Shown here: positions 1-10,906 of the stretch, piece by piece | How the letters are laid out: the number at the start of each line of letters is the position of its first letter | Position numbering within the stretch: the first letter of the stretch is position 1 | Notes under the pieces: model-generated | Told to the model about the DNA's origin: nothing | Database searches by the model: none | The model's input: the letters and a program-made list of their open reading frames with translations, nothing else | Program-made: the position numbers and the translations under genes | From: Gordonia oryzae | GTDB lineage: Bacteria; Actinomycetota; Actinomycetes; Mycobacteriales; Mycobacteriaceae | DNA: 64,000 nucleotides | Assembly: GCF_003797185.1 (NCBI RefSeq) | Contig: NZ_RKMH01000012.1 | Span: forward strand, 81,184-145,183 | Direction of reading: 5' to 3'

Positions 1-291
1 CACAGCCCTGCCCGGGGCCGCGGCGTGGACCACGTCGGCGCGTTCACGCAGGACGAGAATGATCGCCCGGCGCAGGGAGATCGCGGTCAGCGGCTCGTAG
101 GTCGCGTTGAGCAGCAGAACGCGGCGGCGTCCCCACGGTCCCGCAGCCGGACGGGACGCGTCGGCAACATCAGGCTTCTGGGTGACCTCCGGGGCGGTGG
201 ACACCGGGCTCTCCTGGGCTGGGCGCAGCGACCGGGGCTCGCCGCGCAACACCGTCACATCGCGAACTTGCCGTTGGCTCCTGCGTGTCAT
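1..291 (-). CDS. HNH endonuclease family protein, N-terminal part (runs off window)
   Basis: Reading the minus strand from the ATG at 291 gives 97 codons with no stop to the window edge, so only the N-terminus is present. After a basic, low-complexity first 55 residues comes RRRVLLLNATYEPLTAIS followed by an arginine-rich helix ending in LRERADVVH. This is the signature start of actinobacterial HNH endonuclease proteins whose Cys/His-rich HNH core lies further downstream, outside the window. The gene is divergent from the glbO-like gene, with about 200 bp between them; Rv2469c has the same position in M. tuberculosis (from memory). DNA cleavage is inferred from the family only, since the catalytic residues are not visible. 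The start could be a few codons further in. Confidence 0.75.
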   Translation of the reverse strand, partial: MTRRSQRQVRDVTVLRGEPRSLRPAQESPVSTAPEVTQKPDVADASRPAAGPWGRRRVLLLNATYEPLTAISLRRAIILVLRERADVVHAAAPGRAV

Positions 292-496
292 CCCGCCTCC
301 CGTACGCGCGCCGGACGTGTCAAGTGGAACACGATGAGCGCTGTCGTGCACGACAAATCTCGGGTGCCGACGCAGGTCACTTGCATGAACAATGGATGTC
401 GGTACAGGCCACCGACCTCCGATACCCACGGTGTCCACCACCGGTGGGCACGCGTGAGGTTTGAGACCTCCGGCGCCGGTGGAGGACACTGGTGGG

Positions 497-913
497 GTGA
501 GTGCCTCCCAGCCCGTGCCCGCACCCGAGAGCCGATCCTTCTATGACGAGGTCGGCGGTGCCGATACCTTCGCCCGCCTGACCCACACCTTCTACTCCGA
601 GGTCGCCAAAGACGAGATACTCCGTCCGCTCTATCCCGAAGAAGACCTCGAACCGGCCGAACGCCGACTCCGCATGTTCCTCGAACAGTACTGGGGTGGG
701 CCGCGAACCTATTCCGAGGAACGCGGCCATCCACGGTTACGGATGCGGCACCACCCCTACAAGATCGGACCGATCGAACGCGATGCCTGGCTGCGCTGTA
801 TGCACACCGCGATCGCGGAGATCGACTCGCAGACTCTCGACGACGAACATCGCCGTGCGCTCACCGACTACATGGAAATGGCTGCACAGTCGATGGTGAA
901 TTCACCGTTCTGA
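497..913 (+). CDS. glbO: Group II truncated haemoglobin (trHbO)
   Basis: A 138-residue single-domain globin, close to the 128 residues of mycobacterial GlbO. Visible features are the haem-pocket Tyr (CD1) in LYPEEDL near residue 45, the proximal His in [10 protein letters not shown] near residue 85, the group II/III hallmark Trp (G8) in RDAWLRC near residue 97, and the family C-terminus ending MVNSPF. The family binds O2 very tightly and is linked to respiration or NO/peroxide chemistry at the membrane. The GTG at 497 is preferred because GGAGG lies about 11 nt upstream; an in-frame TTG at 461 would only add poorly conserved residues. The aglA-like gene follows in the same direction, as in M. 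tuberculosis Rv2470-Rv2471. Confidence 0.93.
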   Translation: MSASQPVPAPESRSFYDEVGGADTFARLTHTFYSEVAKDEILRPLYPEEDLEPAERRLRMFLEQYWGGPRTYSEERGHPRLRMRHHPYKIGPIERDAWLRCMHTAIAEIDSQTLDDEHRRALTDYMEMAAQSMVNSPF

Positions 914-990
914 CCAACGCCCCACCCTCGGCGCTCGCATCGGCGACTCGCCGCACGGACCTGCATGGGTCACCGAATTGTCTGGTGAGG

Positions 991-996
991 CACAAT
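991..996 (+). promoter_or_regulatory. -10 box for leaderless aglA
   Basis: CACAAT ends 6 nt before the GTG at 1003, the spacing expected when transcription starts on the start codon itself. No ribosome binding site precedes that GTG. Confidence 0.4.
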
Positions 997-1002
997 TACG
1001 AC

Positions 1003-2832
1003 GTGAGCGATGAGACATCGAGCGCTGTGCCAATGGGTTCGGAGGACACCATCTCCGAGGGAGTACTCACCCACGAGCACGTCTCCGGCCCAAGCGGCCC
1101 CGGCCCGAATCCCGCCGACCCGGGTGAAGGAACCCACGGGACCGGTGGGTATGAGGCGACTTCCGAGAATGACCCCGCCGGTGAACCGACCGACTTTGCA
1201 GCGCCAGGTTCGGTTGTGCCGCAACTCGACCCGTCCGACACCACATGGTGGCGATCGGCCATCTTCTACCAGATCTACCCGCGGTCCTTCTCCGACCTCG
1301 ACGAAGACGGTGTCGGCGATCTGGCCGGGGTCATCGACAAACTCGGATATCTCGAACTCCTCGGGATCGACGCCCTCTGGCTGAGTCCGATCATGTGCTC
1401 CCCCATGGCCGATCACGGTTACGACGTCTCCGACCCCCGCGACATCGACCCACTCTTCGGTGATCTCCGGGACTTCGACGAACTCGTTGCCGAGGCACAC
1501 GACCGCGGGATACGCGTGACGATGGACCTTGTCCCCAATCACACCAGCGACCAACACCAGTGGTTCCGGGCCGCCCTCGCCGCAGAACCCGGCAGCCCCG
1601 AACGCGCCCGCTACATCTTCCGCGACGGCCTCGGTGAAAGCGGCGACGAACCGCCCAATAACTGGCACAGCGTGTTCGGCGGACCGGCGTGGACACGGGT
1701 CACCGAGTCCGACGGCACGCCCGGCCAGTGGTATCTGCACATCTTCGCCGCCGAGCAACCCGATCTGAATTGGGAGAACCCCGAGGTCTTCGAGGATCTC
1801 CAACGCTCCCTTCGATTCTGGCTCGACCGCGGTGTCGACGGCTTCCGCATCGACGTCGCACACGGGATGGCCAAGCCCGCGGATCTGCCGGACATGGACC
1901 TCGACTCGGTCGGGCTGCTGACGAACAGCGACGACGACCCGCGATTCAACAACTATGCGGTGCACGAGATCCACCGAAAGATCCGCAAGGTTCTCGACGA
2001 GTATCCGGGCGCGGCCAACGTGGGCGAGATCTGGGTGGAGGACAACGAGCGCTTCGCCGAGTACCTGCGACCGGACGAGCTGCATCTCGGCTTCAATTTC
2101 CGACTTGCCAAGGCCGCGTTTGATCCCGACGAGATCCGCGCCGCGATCGAGAACTCTCTCGATGCGGTGCTTCGGGTCGCGGGGACACCAACGTGGACCT
2201 TGTCCAATCATGACGTCGACCGGGAGGTCTCGCGCTACGGTCGCCTCGATCAGCACGACCCGCACTCCGAGGTCGACCTCGACATCGGCAGTGCCCGGGC
2301 GCGCGCGATGGCCCTGGTCGAACTCGCTCTCCCCGGAACGATCTTCATCTACAACGGGGCCGAGCTCGGACTGCCCAATGTGGATCTCCCGGACGAGGCT
2401 TTGCAGGATCCGGTATGGGAGCGCTCGGATCACACCGAACGAGGGCGCGACGGCTGCCGGGTGCCACTGCCGTGGGAGGGCACACAGCCGCCCTATGGTT
2501 TCAGTACCTCGGCGCAGACGTGGTTGCCGATGCCCGATGGTTGGGCGCCCTACACGGTCGAGAAACAGCTCGAGGACATGTCCTCAACCCTCTCGTTGTA
2601 TCGGCAGGCAATCGAATTACGGTTCAGCCGAGACGAATTCAGTGGAGATACGGTCGAGTGGTACGGCGCACCCACCGACTGCCTGGCATTCCGCAGAGCC
2701 GGTGGCGGCCTGATCTGCGCCCTCAACGCCGGCGAGGAGCCGGTACCGCTCCCGCCTGGAGAAGTCCTGCTACTCAGCGCGCCTCTTGTCGATGGTCATC
2801 TCGCGCCGAACTCCGCCGCCTGGCTGGTGTGA
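1003..2832 (+). CDS. aglA: GH13 alpha-glucosidase (AglA type)
   Basis: A glycoside hydrolase family 13 (alpha-amylase clan) enzyme of about 609 residues. After a roughly 75-residue acidic, Gly/Pro-rich non-conserved leader come WWRSAIFYQIYPRSF and the four GH13 regions: DLVPNHT (I), DGFRIDV with the nucleophile Asp (II), GEIWVED with the acid/base Glu (III) and SNHDVD with the transition-state Asp (IV), at roughly residues 176, 279, 341 and 402. The family releases glucose from the non-reducing ends of alpha-glucosides, and the absence of a signal peptide suggests a cytosolic site. GTG 1003 is chosen because of the -10 box 6 nt upstream; GTG 985 is an in-frame alternative. It follows glbO as in M. 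tuberculosis Rv2471. Exact substrate (maltose, isomaltose or trehalose) cannot be told from sequence alone. Confidence 0.9.
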   Translation: MSDETSSAVPMGSEDTISEGVLTHEHVSGPSGPGPNPADPGEGTHGTGGYEATSENDPAGEPTDFAAPGSVVPQLDPSDTTWWRSAIFYQIYPRSFSDLDEDGVGDLAGVIDKLGYLELLGIDALWLSPIMCSPMADHGYDVSDPRDIDPLFGDLRDFDELVAEAHDRGIRVTMDLVPNHTSDQHQWFRAALAAEPGSPERARYIFRDGLGESGDEPPNNWHSVFGGPAWTRVTESDGTPGQWYLHIFAAEQPDLNWENPEVFEDLQRSLRFWLDRGVDGFRIDVAHGMAKPADLPDMDLDSVGLLTNSDDDPRFNNYAVHEIHRKIRKVLDEYPGAANVGEIWVEDNERFAEYLRPDELHLGFNFRLAKAAFDPDEIRAAIENSLDAVLRVAGTPTWTLSNHDVDREVSRYGRLDQHDPHSEVDLDIGSARARAMALVELALPGTIFIYNGAELGLPNVDLPDEALQDPVWERSDHTERGRDGCRVPLPWEGTQPPYGFSTSAQTWLPMPDGWAPYTVEKQLEDMSSTLSLYRQAIELRFSRDEFSGDTVEWYGAPTDCLAFRRAGGGLICALNAGEEPVPLPPGEVLLLSAPLVDGHLAPNSAAWLV

Positions 2833-2863
2833 GACCGCGCACCGAGGGACCACCGGGAGGTGG

Positions 2864-3559
2864 TCACAGCACTGTGACGCCGAGGTCGCGGTGGCGGCGC
2901 AGGTAAACCGCGCCGAACCTCGCGTCGATCCGAATCCAGGTAGACGACATTCGGATACGGATCGGCTCACCAGCGTCGATCGCCTCGATATCGGAGTCCT
3001 CGGTGATCGCACGGCCCTGCGCGTCGCGGACGAAACCCATTCCGGTGAGCGCGAACAGCGCGCGCAGGGACACTGCGGCCCGTAGTCCGCCGTCGGTCGA
3101 GGTGACCTCCAGCACGTTCTGATCGAGTACGCCGGTCGCCGGGCCGTGCGCGCTGCCCTCCTCACGTGCGACGCGAGCACCGTCCCGGACGAGCCCCACC
3201 ACCGTGCGCGCGGGCACGTCATCGACCTGGCAGAAACCGGTGGGCAACGGCAGTGCGCCGCGCCACGCCGAGTCAAACGGCATACCAGGGTCGACGGGTG
3301 TCCCGGGCGTTGCACCCGAAAGCGCCGCACGCAAGGCGGTCACGTCTGCAACCAGATCGGTGGGCGCCATCCGCCCGAACACCGAGCGGGTGACCAGAAC
3401 GTCGAACCCGGTGTGCGACCACAGGCCGAGCAGGCCGTCACCGCGCACCGCCACGCGCACAACGGCCGCGTCGTTGAGCCGGTGTGCACGACCGAGGAAG
3501 GCCAGAGCGTCGGAAAGGTCGTCGGCGCGCTGCAACACCAAATACCGCTCACCCTCCAT
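2864..3559 (-). CDS. Conserved actinobacterial protein of unknown function (Rv2474c-like)
   Basis: A 231-residue soluble protein with no signal peptide or membrane segment. I do not recognise a domain. It is a mixed alpha/beta sequence starting MEGERYLVLQRADDL and ending in short beta-like stretches (WIRIDARFGAVYLRR). Its ATG overlaps the last 11 bases of the upstream thioesterase gene, so the two are probably translationally coupled and form the tail of a gdh-thioesterase transcription unit. The same order (Rv2476c, Rv2475c, Rv2474c) is found in M. tuberculosis, which points to a conserved partnership rather than a chance neighbour. The gene is convergent with aglA, with 31 bp between. Confidence 0.8.
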   Translation of the reverse strand: MEGERYLVLQRADDLSDALAFLGRAHRLNDAAVVRVAVRGDGLLGLWSHTGFDVLVTRSVFGRMAPTDLVADVTALRAALSGATPGTPVDPGMPFDSAWRGALPLPTGFCQVDDVPARTVVGLVRDGARVAREEGSAHGPATGVLDQNVLEVTSTDGGLRAAVSLRALFALTGMGFVRDAQGRAITEDSDIEAIDAGEPIRIRMSSTWIRIDARFGAVYLRRHRDLGVTVL

Positions 3560-4031
3560 GACGCTGTGCGGTCTGCTCGGTGGTACTCGGCAGCCGGAAG
3601 CTCTCCAGGTACGAGCGTTCGTCCGCGGTCAGGCGCCGCAGACGCTGCGCATCGACGTCGAACGCGACAAGTTGGGTGGAGGCTATGACCGCCGGTGCGT
3701 CGTAGGGCTGCGCACCGTCGGGGCGCACCTCATAGCCGACGGTAAAGTCCACCGCGCGAACCTTTTCCACGAACATGGTGACCACAATGGGAGCCTCGTC
3801 GTGGCGGATCTGCGCTGCGTACTTCACGTGCAGGTCGGCGACCAGACAGCCGCGCCGCAGATCGGCGGTGGGCCGTCCGTCATAGAACAGCCACGGGATT
3901 CGAGCCTCCTCCAGGAGGGTCACCATCCGTGCGTGGTTGATGTGTTGGAAGACGTCCATGTCTGACCACCGCACCGGGACCCGCACGACATATCCCTTCT
4001 CAGTGGCCATTCCCTCATTCTCGTAGAGCAT
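3549..4031 (-). CDS. Hotdog-fold acyl-CoA thioesterase (4HBT family)
   Basis: About 160 residues with the 4-hydroxybenzoyl-CoA-thioesterase/YbgC-type signature VRWSDMDVFQHINHARMVTLLEEAR: the Asp in SDMD, and HINHA before the long hotdog helix. The family hydrolyses acyl-CoA thioesters in the cytosol. ATG 4031 is chosen over upstream codons because AGGGG stands 7 nt before it; an internal ATG at 4010 is also possible. It lies between gdh (66 bp upstream) and the Rv2474c-like gene (11-bp overlap), matching the M. tuberculosis position of Rv2475c. Substrate chain length is not evident. Confidence 0.87.
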   Translation of the reverse strand: MLYENEGMATEKGYVVRVPVRWSDMDVFQHINHARMVTLLEEARIPWLFYDGRPTADLRRGCLVADLHVKYAAQIRHDEAPIVVTMFVEKVRAVDFTVGYEVRPDGAQPYDAPAVIASTQLVAFDVDAQRLRRLTADERSYLESFRLPSTTEQTAQRHGG

Positions 4032-4096
4032 TGCGACTCCCCTCGTCGTGAACCGCGTCCGGTCTGACGGCGTCACGGCTCATCGGATGATCCCAC

Positions 4097-7000
4097 TCAC
4101 CGGATGACACTACGGAGTTGCCGGGCAGCCACCGACAGCGTGGCGAGGTCGATGTTGCCGGCCGCCTCGATCTCGGCCAACATCGAGCGCACCCGGGCCA
4201 GACGAGACGAGTGCGCGCTCTCCCACTCGCTGATCTTCTCCGCACACGGTTCGTCGGGCTCGCTGCTCTCGAGGATCGTCAGCGTCAACGCCCGCAGCGC
4301 ACCGTGCATGTCGTCACGTAATGCCAAGCGCGCCAACGCATGCCATCGGTCACCGTAGTCGAGATTCGACACCGCGGTGAGCAATTCCTCGAGACCGAAG
4401 TGCTCCATCACGCCGAAGTACAGTTCACCCACCTCGCCCGGATCGCGGTCGGCGATCTCGGCCGCGTCGATGATGTCGAGCAGGCAGAATCTATGCAGAC
4501 TGACCGCCACGTCGTGAGCGAGTTCCGCAGCCACCCCAAGGGAGTGATACCGGCGCACCCGCGCGTCGACGTCGCGCGCCGAGGCCGGACCGAACCAGCC
4601 GTCGAGGCGTGCGGTGAGGTCGGCGACCCGCTCGCGGTAGCGGGTGATGTCGGCTGCCATTGGCAGCGGTTGCGGCCGGAATGCCAAAAGCCAGCGCGAC
4701 ACACGGAACAACAGCCGCCGCGCGTAGAGCATCATCTCGTCGACCGCGTCGATCGAGGCCGACGCGCTCTGGATACGGTCGAGCAGATCGGCCATCCCGA
4801 AGACCTGCTCGGCCACCACGAATGCGCGGACGAGCTCCTCGGTGGTCGCTCCGGTCGCCTCACCGAGTCGGAACAGATGAGTGATGCCCGCGCGGTCGAT
4901 GACGTCATTGACGAGCACCGTGGTCACGATCTCCCGACGCAGGCGATGATCGTGGATCTCGGCGGCGAATCGGTCCTGCAACGGCATCGGGAAATAGCGG
5001 ATGAGCCGATGGTCCAATACGTCGTTGTCGGGGAGGTCACCGGCGAGCAGGTCGTCTTTGGCGACCAGCTTCACATGCGCCATCAGCGTGGCCAGTTCTG
5101 GTGAGGTGAGTCCGCGGTGGGTGTCGGAGTCGAATCGCTTGCGCAACGCGGCCGGGCTGGGCAGCGCCTCGAGGGTCAAATTCACCCCACGGGCCGCGAG
5201 GGCGGCCAGCAATCGCACGTGCACATCCACCCGCTCACGGGAGTAGGCGCGACCGAAACCCAGTTCGGAGTTCTGGGAGATGTTGTCGGCCAACACAAGT
5301 CGAGCTACCTCGTCGGTCATCGACTCGAGCAACGGGTTGCGATCGTCCGGCGACAAGCCGCCCGAGGACACCGCGGCATCGAGCAGGATCTTGATGTTGA
5401 CCTCATGGTCGGAGCAGTCCACACCGGCCGAGTTGTCCATGGCGTCGGTATTGACCCGGCCACCCGCGAGATCGAACTCGATGCGGCCGCGCTCGGTCAC
5501 TCCGAGATTGCCCCCCTCACCGATCACCTTGCAACGCAACTCGTCTCCCGCGACACGGATAGCGTCATTGGCTTTGTCTGCGACGTCGGCGTCGGATTCG
5601 GTCGAGGCCCGGATGTAAGTGCCGATACCCCCGTTCCACAGCAAGTCGACCGGTGCGAGTAGCACAGCCCGGATCAGCTCGGGCGGCGACAAGGCGATGA
5701 CATCGCCGGAAAGCCCGAGGGCCGTGCGCATCTCGGGACCGATCGGGATCGACTTGCGTTCGCGGGACCAGACACCTCCGCCAGGACTGATCATTCGCTC
5801 GTCGTAGTCGGCCCACGACGAGCGCGGCAGCGCAAACATCCGTGCCCGTTCGGCATACGAGGATGCGGCGTCGGGGGTGGGGTCGACGAAGATGTGGCGA
5901 TGATCGAAGGCGGCGACGAGTCTGATGTGCTCGCTGAGCAGCATGCCGTTGCCGAACACATCACCACTCATGTCGCCGATTCCTACTACCGTGAAATCCT
6001 TTGTCTGGGTATCGATCCCCATTTCGCGGAAGTGACGCTTCACCGATTCCCACGCACCGCGCGCAGTGATGCCCATGGCCTTGTGGTCGTAACCGGCCGA
6101 GCCGCCGGACGCGAAGGCATCACCGAGCCAGAAGCCGTACCGTTCCGCCACGTCGTTGGCGATGTCGGAGAACGCCGCGGTGCCCTTGTCGGCGGCGACG
6201 ACGAGATACGGATCGTCACCGTCGCGGCGGACCACCGATCGGGCCGCAATCACTTCGCCGGTCGCCCGGTCGATGTTGTCGGTGACGTCGAGCAGACCGG
6301 AGATGAACATGCGATAGCAGTCGATTCCCTCCGCCCGCAACGCCTCTCGGTCGGCGGCGGCATCTCCGGTTGGAGCCGGCGGCCGGGTCAGGACGAATCC
6401 GCCCTTGGCCCCGACCGGCACGATCACCGCATTCTTGACCGCTTGCGCCTTGACCAGACCGAGGATCTCGGTGCGGAAGTCCTCACGCCGATCCGACCAC
6501 CGCAGCCCACCTCGGGCGACGGCACCGAACCGCAGATGCACCCCCTCCACGCGTGGCGAGTACACGAAGATCTCGTGCAGCGGACGGGGTTCCGGGGTTT
6601 GCGGGATGTCGCGCGGACGCAGCTTGAACGACATCACCGGCCGGTGCTCGTCGTCGCTGTTCGTCGAGTCGCTGTCGGTCGAGTCGCTGTCGGTCGAGTC
6701 GCTGGAGTTTCCCGGAGCGCCGAGCACGTAGAAGTTGGTCCGATCGGTGGCGGCGATGACCGCGAGGAACGCTGACACGATACGGTCGGCGTCCAGACTC
6801 AGCACTGCCCCCACATCAGATCGCAGTTGCTCGAGGACATCGGCACGACGGCTCGCGTCGGCGACCGCAGGGTCGAACGACGTCTCGAACAAAGCGACCA
6901 AACCTCGTGTGACCTCACGATAGCGACCCAATGTGGACGCGACATGACTTGTGCTGTAGGAGAATCCACACTGCTTGAGATAGCGGCCGTAGGCACGGAG

Positions 7001-8941
7001 CATCGCCGCAGCCCGCCAGTCCAGCCCACATCGGATGATCAGTTCGTTGTACGCATCGATCTGCGCGTGTTGCCGCCAGATCTGGGCGAATGCCTCGGTG
7101 AACCGTTCGGGGAGGTCGTCGGCGTGATCGACGTCGACATCTATCCCGGCGGTCAGTACCACTGCGAATTCGTAGACGTGACAGTTCGTGTCGCCGATGC
7201 CACGCAAGGCATACGGGTGTTCGTCGATGACGTCGAGGCCGAGACTGTGCAGAACGGGCAGCACGTCGGTCAGGGTGGCCGACTCGTCGCACAGGTACAG
7301 GGTGAAATCCCAGGGATCCCGGTCGGTTCGGCTCAGCGCACCCGAGTGCTTGGCGAATGTGACGGCCAGATGCCCGGGCTCGAGTCCGGCCACGTGCGCG
7401 AGGTCGCCGACCGCGTCGGCGGGCACTCGCCGGTCCTTGTAGTCGGCAGGCAGCGTGCTGATGAGCCGCAGCATGGCGTCGGCGCCACCGGGCGGCAGGG
7501 CCCGCTCCGTGGCGGTGGTGGTGATCAGCTCACGGACCCGCTCGTCCCAACTACGGATTGCCTCGGACAGGGTGATCTGCATCCGACGCTGCACATCGGC
7601 GCCGATGTCGACCGACCCCCATGTGCGCGCAAGGTCGGGGTCCACCCTGACCATCACCTGCAGAAGCGCGAGCGGCCGCTCACTGACACGCGCCGAGTAC
7701 TCGAGGTCGCTGCCCTCGAGCATCGCGGTAACCGCCGTCCCCAGCGCAGTTCGTGACGCAGTGTTGTACCGGTCGCGCGGTAGGTAGATGAGCGCGGTGG
7801 CGGCTGCGCCTGCGGGGTGTACACGCAGAAACACCCTCAGCGATCGCGTCGCGACGGCGTCGAGCATCTCGTCGATTCGCCGATGCAGTTCTGCGGTCGT
7901 GTCCTGGAACATCTCGACCAGCGGGTAGTTCTGGAGGAGTTCGACCATCGTGCGTCCGGCAAACGAGTCCTCGTCGACGCCCGCGAGGGCGACCACCTCG
8001 TGCACCTTGCCGCGAAGAACAGGGACATCGAGCACCGTCTGATGCAGACCCGAGGAGGTGAAGACGCCGAGGAAGCGGTGCTCGCCGACGTGCGCTCCCG
8101 CCGCATCGAATGCCGGCACCGCGATCAGGATCGGGAACTTCGAGCGCTGGATTCCGGTATCGAGAAACACCCGCGACACTCGGGGCGTCAGGGGTGAGGA
8201 ATCGATGATCGGGAAGTCAAGGTCGACGGACCCGGCACGGTTGAGACCCAGCCGGTCGGTCACTGCACCGGAGGGGTCGAGCCGCGCATATCCGAGTGGC
8301 ACGAAGTGGTTGCCGGCAAACCATTCGAGCAGCCGTGCGTACTCGCGCTGCACGTCGGCGGACGCACCCGACTCCTCGCCGAGATACGCGCCGGCGCGCT
8401 CCACCGAACATTCGGTCAGACGCGCCCGCATCGCGGTGGCGTCACCGTCGATGACGGCGACCACATCGATCCCCCGCCGGATGTCGTACCGCAGCTGCGC
8501 ATCGTCAGCCGACTCCCGACTCGACAACGCCGACACCGAGATCCACGACTCGGCCAGGCCTGCGTGGGGGCCGCAGATGTCGGTGAGGGCGCCCGCTTCA
8601 TCGCGGGTGACCGCCATGATCGGGTGATCGATGCGGGTAACCGTCATCCCCCGCCCCTCGAGCGCGGCGAGCACCGACTCCACCAGCAGCGGCATGTCGT
8701 CGGTCACCACCACCACCTCTGTGCCGCCCGATCGGTCGGTGCTGACCTCGACCACCGATTCGCCGGGTCGACGGACCGCGGCGATCTCCATGTGCGCCCG
8801 GATGCGGTCGAGGACGGCCGGGTCGAGAGTGCTCGGATCTACGCGCGATCGATCGGTGTCCGCAGCATCTGCAGTGCCACCCACCGAGGTCGCCAGATAA
8901 CTGGGAATGACTTGCAGCAGAAGCGCAGTCACATCCGACAA
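4097..8941 (-). CDS. gdh: NAD-specific glutamate dehydrogenase, 180-kDa class
   Basis: A 1614-residue protein, the usual length of the large (L_180) NAD-glutamate dehydrogenases. Residues 1-700 form the long regulatory N-terminus with ACT-like repeats. The catalytic ELFV core follows: the substrate Lys in VGAKGGFVLT near 847, KGTAAFSDIAN near 917 and the NAD-fold GIGDMSGDVFGNG near 995, then a helical C-terminus. It converts glutamate to 2-oxoglutarate and ammonia; in mycobacteria it is controlled by GarA binding, though no GarA gene is in this window. The TTG start at 8941 has GAGAGGG about 9 nt upstream. Odd feature: near residue 747 an insert reads SDSTDSDSTDSDSTNSDD, from a 15-bp tandem repeat, just before the catalytic domain. 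Synteny matches Rv2476c. Confidence 0.95.
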   Translation of the reverse strand: MSDVTALLLQVIPSYLATSVGGTADAADTDRSRVDPSTLDPAVLDRIRAHMEIAAVRRPGESVVEVSTDRSGGTEVVVVTDDMPLLVESVLAALEGRGMTVTRIDHPIMAVTRDEAGALTDICGPHAGLAESWISVSALSSRESADDAQLRYDIRRGIDVVAVIDGDATAMRARLTECSVERAGAYLGEESGASADVQREYARLLEWFAGNHFVPLGYARLDPSGAVTDRLGLNRAGSVDLDFPIIDSSPLTPRVSRVFLDTGIQRSKFPILIAVPAFDAAGAHVGEHRFLGVFTSSGLHQTVLDVPVLRGKVHEVVALAGVDEDSFAGRTMVELLQNYPLVEMFQDTTAELHRRIDEMLDAVATRSLRVFLRVHPAGAAATALIYLPRDRYNTASRTALGTAVTAMLEGSDLEYSARVSERPLALLQVMVRVDPDLARTWGSVDIGADVQRRMQITLSEAIRSWDERVRELITTTATERALPPGGADAMLRLISTLPADYKDRRVPADAVGDLAHVAGLEPGHLAVTFAKHSGALSRTDRDPWDFTLYLCDESATLTDVLPVLHSLGLDVIDEHPYALRGIGDTNCHVYEFAVVLTAGIDVDVDHADDLPERFTEAFAQIWRQHAQIDAYNELIIRCGLDWRAAAMLRAYGRYLKQCGFSYSTSHVASTLGRYREVTRGLVALFETSFDPAVADASRRADVLEQLRSDVGAVLSLDADRIVSAFLAVIAATDRTNFYVLGAPGNSSDSTDSDSTDSDSTNSDDEHRPVMSFKLRPRDIPQTPEPRPLHEIFVYSPRVEGVHLRFGAVARGGLRWSDRREDFRTEILGLVKAQAVKNAVIVPVGAKGGFVLTRPPAPTGDAAADREALRAEGIDCYRMFISGLLDVTDNIDRATGEVIAARSVVRRDGDDPYLVVAADKGTAAFSDIANDVAERYGFWLGDAFASGGSAGYDHKAMGITARGAWESVKRHFREMGIDTQTKDFTVVGIGDMSGDVFGNGMLLSEHIRLVAAFDHRHIFVDPTPDAASSYAERARMFALPRSSWADYDERMISPGGGVWSRERKSIPIGPEMRTALGLSGDVIALSPPELIRAVLLAPVDLLWNGGIGTYIRASTESDADVADKANDAIRVAGDELRCKVIGEGGNLGVTERGRIEFDLAGGRVNTDAMDNSAGVDCSDHEVNIKILLDAAVSSGGLSPDDRNPLLESMTDEVARLVLADNISQNSELGFGRAYSRERVDVHVRLLAALAARGVNLTLEALPSPAALRKRFDSDTHRGLTSPELATLMAHVKLVAKDDLLAGDLPDNDVLDHRLIRYFPMPLQDRFAAEIHDHRLRREIVTTVLVNDVIDRAGITHLFRLGEATGATTEELVRAFVVAEQVFGMADLLDRIQSASASIDAVDEMMLYARRLLFRVSRWLLAFRPQPLPMAADITRYRERVADLTARLDGWFGPASARDVDARVRRYHSLGVAAELAHDVAVSLHRFCLLDIIDAAEIADRDPGEVGELYFGVMEHFGLEELLTAVSNLDYGDRWHALARLALRDDMHGALRALTLTILESSEPDEPCAEKISEWESAHSSRLARVRSMLAEIEAAGNIDLATLSVAARQLRSVIR
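6655..6712 (-). repeat. 15-bp tandem repeat inside gdh (Ser/Asp/Thr run)
   Basis: The unit GTCGCTGTCGGTCGA is repeated about three times in frame. It encodes an acidic Ser-Thr-Asp linker between the N-terminal regulatory half and the catalytic core of Gdh. The unit length is a multiple of three, so copy-number change would not disrupt the gene. Confidence 0.7.
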
Positions 8942-9033
8942 CGACCATCACCCTCTCGTGCGCGGCGCAGGGGTGACGGAGGCGCCGCCGTTGGCTCCAT
9001 GGCGAGCCTAGCCCCTGCGGCGTCCCCCGGCGG

Positions 9034-10707
<1,674 letters not shown>

Positions 10708-10894
10708 GCGTGAGCCTCTCTACCAGTGGTTTTCGGGTCGTGGGGCCGACGACTACTCGCGGGTCTCATCTGCGGCGAGCGATCCCCGGGCGCGGAGAGA
10801 GCCGGGCCCTGACACAACGGTGAATCAGTCTAATCGCACCGTCCGGTCTGCCGTGTGGGCGCGTACGGAGCGGACGCGACAACGCCACCGATGG

Positions 10895-10900
10895 CACCAT
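10895..10900 (+). promoter_or_regulatory. -10 box for leaderless FGE gene
   Basis: CACCAT lies 6 nt before GTG 10907. There is no Shine-Dalgarno sequence, which supports a leaderless start. Confidence 0.35.
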
Positions 10901-10906
10901 CGATGT

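Noticed and set aside
288..734. Minus-strand frames opposite glbO
   Set aside because: GlbO haem-pocket residues define the plus strand as coding.
970..2433. Long minus-strand frame of 487 codons opposite aglA
   Set aside because: It is the shadow of the GH13 gene, which has all four catalytic regions; the antisense translation is Val/Glu/Gly-rich with no family features.
6655..6712. Possible CRISPR-like repeat array in gdh
   Set aside because: The 15-bp units are adjacent without spacers and lie in frame in a protein-coding gene.
4340..7756. Several plus-strand frames of 180-310 codons inside gdh
   Set aside because: All are antisense to the 1614-residue Gdh frame, whose catalytic motifs are intact throughout.
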